Source: JBAYJS01 sp041664985
Lineage (GTDB): Bacteria; Patescibacteriota; Patescibacteriia; Buchananbacterales; UBA6539
Length of the DNA stretch: 44,724 nucleotides
Assembly (NCBI GenBank): GCA_041664985.1
Contig: JBAYJS010000003.1
Coordinates: 1-44,724 of the forward strand
Direction of reading: 5' to 3'
Shown: piece after piece, positions 38,429-44,724 of the stretch
Numbering within the stretch: the first letter of the stretch is position 1
How the letters are laid out: every line of letters begins with the position of its first letter
Notes under the pieces: model-generated
Seen by the model: the letters and a program-made list of their open reading frames with translations, nothing else
Database searches by the model: none
Told to the model about the DNA's origin: nothing
Made by a program: the position numbers and the translations under genes

Positions 38429-38434
38429 ATTATA
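38429..38434 (-). promoter_or_regulatory. Promoter -10 of the HU gene
   Basis: Perfect TATAAT on the minus strand with a poor -35 (TTTTAT, 17 bp upstream). Predicted start near 38422. Confidence 0.5.
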
Positions 38435-38482
38435 CACCATTAATAAATATAATAAAATAGGGCTTTTATGATTAGACCAGGA

Positions 38483-38773
38483 TTAAGCCTCTTGTCTGGA
38501 TTCTTCCAGCTGTTGCCAGTACTGCCGAAAAATTTCTTCTTCCTCAGCCAAAGTATTACTAATTATAAATTTTTCTCCCCCAGCCCGCTTTTGACAATAG
38601 TCGTGGAATGCTTCCAGAGTCATTTCGTCAACCACAATTTCGGTTTTTTTATTCCTAAACTCAGGATGAGTAAATAACAAATCAGCCGCTTCCTGATACA
38701 TTTCCGCTTCTTCGCGACCTTCCCAAAAAACCGGATTAAGGCCTAAAAATTCCGGATCTTTTTCTAAAGACAT
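38483..38773 (-). CDS. Small acidic soluble protein, unknown
   Basis: 96 residues, rich in Glu. N-terminus MSLEKDPEFLGLNPVFWEGREEAEMYQEAADLLF (in parts), then TEIVVDEMTLEAFHDYCQKR and a helical end AEEEEIFRQYWQQLEESRQ. No motif or membrane segment. I do not recognise it. It stands alone between the HU promoter and the large secreted protein. Confidence 0.6.
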   Translation of the reverse strand: MSLEKDPEFLGLNPVFWEGREEAEMYQEAADLLFTHPEFRNKKTEIVVDEMTLEAFHDYCQKRAGGEKFIISNTLAEEEEIFRQYWQQLEESRQEA

Positions 38774-38875
38774 AAACTAAAGCTTTATTTATATAAATAT
38801 TAATTATTTTAAACCAATTTTAAAAAAACCACAAATTTTATTAGCCAAATTATCTGAATTAGGCTTTCAGCTCTC

Positions 38876-41800
38876 TTATCTATTCACCACTCCCCTAGTG
38901 ACCGGCCCAAAGTAACCAACCGCTGGCGTGATGTTATTAGCCTTTTGAAATTTGATTAAAGCGGCTTTGGTGGCAGAACCAAATTTAGTGGTTTCTTGAT
39001 TGGGCGAACCAGGTCCGGTTTTGACTAGAACAAAGCCATTATTATTCAAAAATATTTGGAGTTGTCTGACATCTTCGCCGGTTGAACCTAGTTTTAGATC
39101 ACGCGTAAAATTGTAACTGGTGGTTGGTAATGGCTTAACGATGTTTTCACCGTCAGCATAAGTGATATTATTACTAATTGTTTCAATATTTGACCAATGA
39201 TATTGATAATAATTAAATGTTTGTTCGTCTATGATTAATCTTTTTTGGTTGTTTTGGATTAAATAGACTTTAGGTGAATTAGCATATTTAATTAGCTTAC
39301 CTTCAGGTAAAGATGAACTACTACTGACTGAAGTTAGAAGAGATTTGGTGGTAATTTCCACTCGGTTAACCACTAGGCCAGCAAATTTTACTTCCAAGTC
39401 ATTAATGCCATCTTGGTCTAAATCAACTTGTTTAGTTTCATTTAAGGCCAAGACAACGGTTATCGGGTCTGATTGAAAAACTAAGGTTACTTTCTGGTTT
39501 GCCAAATCAAGACTGTTGACCAAAAAACTATGACTTTGATTAGAGTTAGTGCTACTGACTGGGGCGGTAAAATTAGCTTGGGAATTAACGTAAGCCAAAA
39601 CATTAGTGCCTTGGGTTGTAATATTGCCAATTAAACTAGTCTGGCCTAGACCAATACTGGCGCCATTAGCCCCACTGCCAACAGCTGGGGCGGGGGCTGA
39701 ACCGCCGCCACCCAAAGTAACACAAGTGCCATTAGTTAAAATGTATCCGCTATTACAGGTGGCTACGCCACAGGTGGGATAGGCGTTGTAGGTTGAGGCA
39801 TTGGTGATAGCGGGACAAGTCGGTGTATTTTCAGTGGTAAAATTCCAAGTTGTGGTATCCGAAATCCCAGCGTAAGAATTACCATTAACATCATCAAAGG
39901 CAGCGGCATCAATTTGAATATAATAACCTGTCTCGTATGAAAAATCTGAAGCAGGATTGATGGTAATACTTGATGTACCAGAGCCAGTAACACTGCCGGA
40001 AGTGACATCAATTGCCTCAAAGACAGAATTATCCGAAGTTTTCTTAATAGTTATATTGCCAGAACCTACATAAACCGCATCATCAAAAGTTAAAACAAGA
40101 TTACCCCCAGAAACCATACCGGTAGAATTATCAGCCGGCGAAAAATTAGCGATAGTCGGTTCACTAACTTGATATACCGTTGAACTTGGATTGGTCCAAC
40201 CTTGACCGTTGGTAAAGGCTAGGGTTTTCGCGCCGACTGAAGTTGGTGTATAAGTAAAAGTAAAATTTGAGGAGTCTTTGGCTGGCGCTACAGTTACATT
40301 GCTGGTGCCATTACTGGTAATTGTCCCACCAGCAGCAACGGCCGTAATGGTACCGTCTGGCACTGTGATAGCAATAGTAGTAGTGCTATCAAAAGCCCCC
40401 GAGTTAGCCAAAGTAACAGTAAAATTAGAACTGGCCATATTAGGTAAACCATTGGTTGGCCCACTAGCAGTATAAGCCGTCGTGCTTACATATGGTGCCA
40501 AATAATTAGTCATGTTAGTATACCCAACTGGACCAGGGTGATTACCATTCATATCTGGTAAAGTCCAGCCGGAAGTATCAATGTATTTAAGATTAGAACT
40601 CCCATTGGCACTTATAGCTGAACGAATATCAACATTTCTCTGTGCCGAATAGCTATTTTGCAATAGTCCCATAACCAAAAAATTAGTTGTTGACAGACCA
40701 GTGGTTAAGCTATTAAGCATATTTGTATAAGAAGTGAGAAAAGCGGCACTTGTTCCAATGTCATTAATCCCATAAAGTAAGGTAACATAAGATGGCGCCG
40801 GGGTCGCTCCAGTAATGTCAGCGGTCCTAGTATCACCAGAACCTATCACCCTGCTGCCGCCGATCCCACGGTTAATAGGGATAACGTTTAATCTACTGGC
40901 GAGGCCATAAAGAAAACTTTCATTAGAAAGACAGATTTGGTTGGCAGCAGTGATACTGTCACCATAGCCACCAATTGAATGACTTAGGCTAGCTGGTTGT
41001 GCTCCTAGCGTCCCCCCAACTAGAGCTAAACCATAAACATGGCTATAAGTAGAAACATAGCCTCCGGTACCAATGGAATAAGTATGAGTCTGGCCGTCAA
41101 GATTTGAGGCTAAAGTTAAATAACCCCAAGTTGAGGCACCTGAAGGGGTAGACGAAGCAATAACTACCCCATCTTGTTCTAAATACAACGGGGCACTCTT
41201 ATTATAAATCCAAGCATCAATTTGAGTCGCAGCTGAATTAAAACTGATTTTTTCATCTGACCAATAGGTTTTATAAGTTGTATAAGTAGCATCATAAGTC
41301 CAACCGCCAGAAACTAGTAAAGAATTCTGAGTTGAACTATCAACTATATTGTAGATATTACCAATGTCGGTCACTCGGCTAAGAGCTGGCGCCGTACCGT
41401 TAACTTCAAAAAGGTGAGCACTATTAAGTGAGCCACCAGAAGAAGTAATTTTAACTCGATGAGCTGTGTCGCTAAGACCACAAAAAAGAGACCACCTCTG
41501 TTGCGAACCGACAGAAGTCACAACTGACGTCGAACCATCAACTGTGAAAGTATAAGTAGCCCCGGCACTACTATTAATCGAAAAATTGGCACAAGTACCA
41601 GTCATTAAAACATCCAATTGTCCATTTCTAGCACCAAGATTAAAAGTAGTTGATATAGTTGGAACAACTCCGGAAAAAATTATTGCTGAATCAGTAGCAT
41701 CGAAAGGAGTTAAAGTAATAGCACTACCATTTGTGACCGATTGGCCGGTTTGACCCTGAGGAGTATTACCGCCTCCATCGGTTAAATTGCTAGTAGGTGA

Positions 41801-42163
41801 AGTAGCTAGATCAACTGTTACCGTACTAGTGCTATTAATAAAAGCTGAGGTGGTAAAAGTTACTGCAGACCCTGATGAAGTTATTGAGGCAGAAGGATAA
41901 GTCATTGATCCAACTTTAACAGTAAAACCGGTAATGCCGCTGGCTGGCGATAATGAACCGCTAACACCCCCAATATTAACAGTTATAGTTTTACCATCGG
42001 CTGCCAAAGAAGCTGAAGATACGGTCAAATTGGCCGCGGCTGAAACAGTACTTGGCATCAAAAAAATAAAAGCAAAAAATGCCAATAAAATAAATTGAAC
42101 CTTAATCAAAAAATGAGGCCAAATTAATAGTTTACATTGTCCCCTGTCTTTACAGCTATCCAT
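38876..42163 (-). CDS. Large secreted protein: SGNH/GDSL hydrolase core with peptidoglycan-binding C-terminus
   Basis: 1095 residues. Signal-anchor/signal peptide about 18-43. Residues ~44-150 and ~580-790 are Ig-like and SbsA-like beta modules (FSPADNSTGMVSGGNLVLTF at ~690). An SGNH hydrolase lies at ~390-560: GGYGDSITAAN with Ser403, NRGIGGSR (block II, ~431-438), LLYGINDIG with Asn467 (block III), and DMNGNHPGPVGYTNM with Asp537 and His542 (block V; spacing slightly wider than usual). These act as esterases, often on sugar acetyl groups. Then a CPR-type region TTQGTNVLAYVN...VNRVEIT shared with the next gene, the module GKLIKYANSPKVYLI also seen in the S-layer protein, and a peptidoglycan-binding domain (~1020-1095: LKLGSTGEDVRQLQIFLN). 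Own promoter at 42200-42229. Confidence 0.82.
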   Translation of the reverse strand: MDSCKDRGQCKLLIWPHFLIKVQFILLAFFAFIFLMPSTVSAAANLTVSSASLAADGKTITVNIGGVSGSLSPASGITGFTVKVGSMTYPSASITSSGSAVTFTTSAFINSTSTVTVDLATSPTSNLTDGGGNTPQGQTGQSVTNGSAITLTPFDATDSAIIFSGVVPTISTTFNLGARNGQLDVLMTGTCANFSINSSAGATYTFTVDGSTSVVTSVGSQQRWSLFCGLSDTAHRVKITSSGGSLNSAHLFEVNGTAPALSRVTDIGNIYNIVDSSTQNSLLVSGGWTYDATYTTYKTYWSDEKISFNSAATQIDAWIYNKSAPLYLEQDGVVIASSTPSGASTWGYLTLASNLDGQTHTYSIGTGGYVSTYSHVYGLALVGGTLGAQPASLSHSIGGYGDSITAANQICLSNESFLYGLASRLNVIPINRGIGGSRVIGSGDTRTADITGATPAPSYVTLLYGINDIGTSAAFLTSYTNMLNSLTTGLSTTNFLVMGLLQNSYSAQRNVDIRSAISANGSSNLKYIDTSGWTLPDMNGNHPGPVGYTNMTNYLAPYVSTTAYTASGPTNGLPNMASSNFTVTLANSGAFDSTTTIAITVPDGTITAVAAGGTITSNGTSNVTVAPAKDSSNFTFTYTPTSVGAKTLAFTNGQGWTNPSSTVYQVSEPTIANFSPADNSTGMVSGGNLVLTFDDAVYVGSGNITIKKTSDNSVFEAIDVTSGSVTGSGTSSITINPASDFSYETGYYIQIDAAAFDDVNGNSYAGISDTTTWNFTTENTPTCPAITNASTYNAYPTCGVATCNSGYILTNGTCVTLGGGGSAPAPAVGSGANGASIGLGQTSLIGNITTQGTNVLAYVNSQANFTAPVSSTNSNQSHSFLVNSLDLANQKVTLVFQSDPITVVLALNETKQVDLDQDGINDLEVKFAGLVVNRVEITTKSLLTSVSSSSSLPEGKLIKYANSPKVYLIQNNQKRLIIDEQTFNYYQYHWSNIETISNNITYADGENIVKPLPTTSYNFTRDLKLGSTGEDVRQLQIFLNNNGFVLVKTGPGSPNQETTKFGSATKAALIKFQKANNITPAVGYFGPVTRGVVNR

Positions 42164-42199
42164 ATTTTAATTTCAGAAACAGACAAATAAGTCAATTAT

Positions 42200-42229
42200 A
42201 TTATACCCCAACTAAGGACAGGTAGGCAA
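42200..42229 (-). promoter_or_regulatory. Promoter of the large secreted SGNH protein
   Basis: On the minus strand TTGCCT (42229-42224), 18-bp spacer, perfect TATAAT (42205-42200). The -35 overlaps the T-run of the terminator at 42228-42251. Leader about 30 nt to ATG 42163. Confidence 0.7.
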
Positions 42230-42251
42230 AAATCGCCCTTAGGGCGATTTT
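42228..42251 (-). terminator. Terminator after the DUF2341/LamG surface protein
   Basis: AAAATCGCCC / GGGCGATTTT with a 3-nt loop, then TTTTT on the minus strand, 19 bp past the stop. Same ATCGCC core as the terminator at 29387. Confidence 0.9.
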
Positions 42252-42269
42252 ATGTTCTTTATTTACAAG

Positions 42270-44621
42270 CTATCTGTTTACCACTCCCCTGGTGACCGGC
42301 CCAAAGTAACCGACCGCTGGCGTGATATTATTAACCTTTTGAAATTTGATTAAAGCCGCTTTGGTGGCAGGACCAAAGTTAATCGTTTCTTTGCCTTGGG
42401 AACCGGCACCGGTTTTGGCAACAATAAAGCCGGTTTGATTTAAAAACTTTTGCAATTCTTTAACGTCATTACCTTTGGCGCCAAGGGTTAAATTTTTCTT
42501 AAAAATAAATTTAGTTGATTGGGATAAAGCGGCAGTATCAATATCGTTGGTTATAGGCGATGTTTGAGCCAAAGAAACAACCGTGATTTCTACCCGATTA
42601 ATGACAACATCAGAAAATATAACTCTAACATCGTTAATTTTATCACCATCAAAATCAATTTGTTGGCTTTCACCTTTTTTCAAAATTATAGTTTGAGGTT
42701 TGGAAGAAAAAACTATTGTGACAATATTGTTGGCTAAATTTAAATCAGTGATTTGAAAACTGTGACTGCCTAATTGCCAATTATTTGAACTTTCAGGAGC
42801 CGTAAAATTATTTTGATTGGTGATATAAGTCAAAACATTTGTCCCGTCAGCAGTGATTGGACCAACATTAACTATACCGCCAATATTGACGGTCACGCCA
42901 ACATCATTAATTCCAATACCAATGGCCGGAGCCGGAGCCGGGGCACCGCCGGCTGAGATAACGGTAAAATTGGCACTAAAACTGCCGTCGGCAGTAACAT
43001 TATTATCGGTTCTGGGATTATCAGTTGAGCCATCAGACCAACTGGTGAAGCGATAGCCGGCATCAGGTACGGCCGTAACCGCTGAACCGTTTGAACCCTG
43101 GGCAACAGTCTGAGAAGCGCTGCCGGTAATTGAACCATGGGAATCGGCCGAGTAAGTCAAAGTATAATTGGGCGTTGCTCGAGTCACAGTAAGCGTATAA
43201 GTGCCGGTGGTTGTACCATCCGCTGCCGTCACTACGGTACTAATGGTGTTTGAACCATAACTTAATGAAATTGAACCTGAAGCGGCTCCGGAAGTAACGG
43301 CTGTGCCATTGACTGTAATAGTTGCATCAGATTGGGTTACTGTCGGTGTCACTGTCACACTGCTGATATTAGAGTCAACGCTGGCAGTATAAGTGGCCGT
43401 ACTGGAAGCAAATGACGGACTTAAAGTGCCAGAGCTGATAGTCAAATTACTTAAGGTGGCATCGACGCTGGATTCTGACGCAGCAAATGTGAGTTCATTG
43501 GAGGCTGAACTTTGATTAAAGTATTCAAATTTTAACCAACCAGCCGAGCGCGCCGTGTTAGAAATTTTTAAATCATCAATTAACCCATCCCAAAAATTAC
43601 CAGTTCCACTCTGGCTGCCAATAGTTAAGGCAGCGGTTGTAGTGGCTAAATTTCCCGTTACGACTTTGTCTATAACCAAAGTCGTGCCAACGTAATATTT
43701 GGCCAATGAACTGTTATAAGTGAAAGCGATATATTCCCATGTTCCGGTTGAAGCAGTGGTGGTTGAATGTTCATCAGCAACCAATCCGCCGGTACTCCAA
43801 ACACCTAAATAATATTTGCCGTCAATATCCCGGCCGAAATTCCATTGACCGCCTTTTAGAGCCGGATATTGCCATTTATTATTAACATCAGCTTTTACCC
43901 AACCTGACACCGTAATCGCTGCCGGATTAAGACCATCGTTGGAAGTGACATTAATGGAGTTAGATGATCCGTTAAATTCACCTGCACTGACAATTTGGGC
44001 GGTGGTGGTTGGCGACCAAGTTTGAGTCGCGCTATTATTGGCGCTAGCGGTTGAATCAATCGCCGTCGGATTGGTTCCGGTTTGACCCAAGTGCCAAACG
44101 CCGACAAAATTTTGGGAAGCACCTTCTTTCCAGACGCATTGAGAATTAGTAATACTAGTACAATTAGTTAAAGCGCTGGTGCTGGTAGTCCAATCTGAAC
44201 TGACTGCACCTGAATTACCATAGTAGATATAAATTGTGGTGGCCAAAGGATCTGAAGAACTGTTGACGGTTGGCACTTTGACCCAAAAATTGCCGCTGGC
44301 TGATCCGGTCAAAACTGAAAAATTCTCCCGTTCATAGGCAAGCAAATTACCGCTTGAATCGGTAAACCTAAGATCATAGCCATTGGTACCATCGGAAACT
44401 CCGGCGCCAATATCCGTATCTCCCGCTATCTTTACCAACAAAGGAAAATTGGTCAATTCCGAATCAACATTGGTTTTGGCAACAGTAATTTCTTTCCGAT
44501 ACTGCCAGCCGGAAAGCCAGCTAGCCTGGGCGGCTACCGGATAATTACTAAAAATAAACAAAGATAAAAAAACTAAGCTGGTAATTTTTATAGAAATTGA
44601 AAAAGATTTTTTCATAACCAT
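42270..44621 (-). CDS. Large secreted protein: DUF2341, LamG-like, cadherin-like and peptidoglycan-binding domains
   Basis: 783 residues; ATG 44621 or the in-frame ATG 44615. Signal peptide ~1-33. DUF2341 at ~35-145 (WQYRKEITVAKTNVDSELTNFPLLVKI in parts; IYIYYGN). LamG/concanavalin-like domain at ~165-365 (FVGVWHLGQ, FNGSSNSINV, VSGWVKAD, LTIGSQSGTGNFWDGLIDDL in parts). Cadherin-like beta sandwich at ~385-475 (LSNLTISSGTLSPSF to YTLTVTR). Bacterial/InlB-type repeat at ~480-545 (GYRFTSWSDGS). Then the shared region DGTNVLTYIT...VINRVEIT and the peptidoglycan-binding domain at the C-terminus (LTLGAKGNDVKELQKFLN, GYFGPVTRGVVNR). Probably a wall-attached carbohydrate- or surface-binding adhesin. 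Confidence 0.85.
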   Translation of the reverse strand: MVMKKSFSISIKITSLVFLSLFIFSNYPVAAQASWLSGWQYRKEITVAKTNVDSELTNFPLLVKIAGDTDIGAGVSDGTNGYDLRFTDSSGNLLAYERENFSVLTGSASGNFWVKVPTVNSSSDPLATTIYIYYGNSGAVSSDWTTSTSALTNCTSITNSQCVWKEGASQNFVGVWHLGQTGTNPTAIDSTASANNSATQTWSPTTTAQIVSAGEFNGSSNSINVTSNDGLNPAAITVSGWVKADVNNKWQYPALKGGQWNFGRDIDGKYYLGVWSTGGLVADEHSTTTASTGTWEYIAFTYNSSLAKYYVGTTLVIDKVVTGNLATTTAALTIGSQSGTGNFWDGLIDDLKISNTARSAGWLKFEYFNQSSASNELTFAASESSVDATLSNLTISSGTLSPSFASSTATYTASVDSNISSVTVTPTVTQSDATITVNGTAVTSGAASGSISLSYGSNTISTVVTAADGTTTGTYTLTVTRATPNYTLTYSADSHGSITGSASQTVAQGSNGSAVTAVPDAGYRFTSWSDGSTDNPRTDNNVTADGSFSANFTVISAGGAPAPAPAIGIGINDVGVTVNIGGIVNVGPITADGTNVLTYITNQNNFTAPESSNNWQLGSHSFQITDLNLANNIVTIVFSSKPQTIILKKGESQQIDFDGDKINDVRVIFSDVVINRVEITVVSLAQTSPITNDIDTAALSQSTKFIFKKNLTLGAKGNDVKELQKFLNQTGFIVAKTGAGSQGKETINFGPATKAALIKFQKVNNITPAVGYFGPVTRGVVNR

Positions 44622-44641
44622 TGATTGGATTATTTTTCTAT

Positions 44642-44670
44642 ATTATAACATTTTTTAAAAAAAATACCAA
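44642..44670 (-). promoter_or_regulatory. Promoter of the DUF2341/LamG surface protein
   Basis: On the minus strand TTGGTA (44670-44665), 17-bp spacer, perfect TATAAT (44647-44642). The -35 overlaps the T-run of the terminator just upstream. Confidence 0.75.
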
Positions 44671-44695
44671 AAAATCGCTTTTAAAGCGATTTTTT
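44669..44695 (-). terminator. Terminator of the partial tRNA at the right edge
   Basis: AAAAAATCGCTT paired with its complement ending in GCGATTTTTT around a short TT/TA loop; on the minus strand it ends in a run of T that merges into the next -35. Confidence 0.85.
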
Positions 44696-44700
44696 AGACA

Positions 44701-44724
44701 CAGGGGCGGTAGGAATCGAACCCA
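44701..44724 (-). tRNA. 3' end of a tRNA, type not readable
   Basis: On the minus strand: T-stem/loop TGGG-TTCGATT-CCTAC, acceptor 3' strand CGCCCCT and discriminator G at 44701. No CCA is encoded. The anticodon lies beyond the right edge, so the amino acid cannot be given. Confidence 0.75.

Noticed and set aside
1..44724. CRISPR array
   Set aside because: No set of regularly spaced repeats is present; the 31-bp and 78-bp repeats occur only twice each.

Overview
The window reads as a chromosomal piece of a Patescibacteria (CPR) bacterium, probably from the Parcubacteria/Falkowbacteria-like side. It is AT-rich and tightly packed, with many ATGA or TAATG overlaps. It carries families typical of that group: a DUF5667 protein beside an ECF sigma factor and a giant surface protein, secreted beta-rich proteins ending in a peptidoglycan-binding domain, a lone PilT with one pilin, and many proteins I cannot name. 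TGA is used as a stop (for example at 31211-31213 and in the ATGA overlaps), so this is not a code-25 lineage. The lineage is inferred from gene content, not from a marker gene.

Layout. 1-14352: a polysaccharide locus, mostly on the minus strand, with a DegT aminotransferase cut by the left edge, six GT4 glycosyltransferases, one GT-A-like transferase, a GDP-mannose dehydratase-like enzyme, a TviB/WbpO-type UDP-sugar dehydrogenase, a UDP-glucuronate-type epimerase, a membrane GT-C transferase and a TPR protein. 14490-19782: a putative S-layer protein with a 5' leader of up to about 250 nt, then DUF5667 and ECF sigma. 19977-20273: a small HTH regulator on the plus strand. 20342-28176: an HtrA-like protein that has lost its catalytic triad, membrane proteins, a prepilin, PilT, a Nudix hydrolase, RarA and a CYTH protein.

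28337-31256: a plus-strand island unlike the rest. It holds tRNA-Pro(CGG) inside an extended inverted repeat, a 78-bp partial duplication of that tRNA, GC-rich palindromic fragments, a small secreted protein, and three small GC-richer genes (28442, 30424, 31025). These three have leaders that can pair with their own Shine-Dalgarno sequences, and the middle one also has an attenuator-like hairpin pair. This is the best candidate for something undescribed.

31268-38773: a two-subunit 2-oxoacid:ferredoxin oxidoreductase, a GT28-like glycosyltransferase, membrane proteins, a SIMPL protein, a lipoprotein, HU and a short acidic protein. 38876-44621: two large secreted proteins sharing a C-terminal peptidoglycan-binding anchor, one with an SGNH hydrolase core and the other with DUF2341/LamG-like modules. 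A tRNA 3' end runs off the right edge.

How it fits together: most of the window builds the cell surface (sugar nucleotides, glycosyltransferases, S-layer, anchored proteins, pilin/PilT). A sigma/DUF5667 pair next to the S-layer gene is a likely regulator. All functions are inferred from motifs read by eye; no database search was run.
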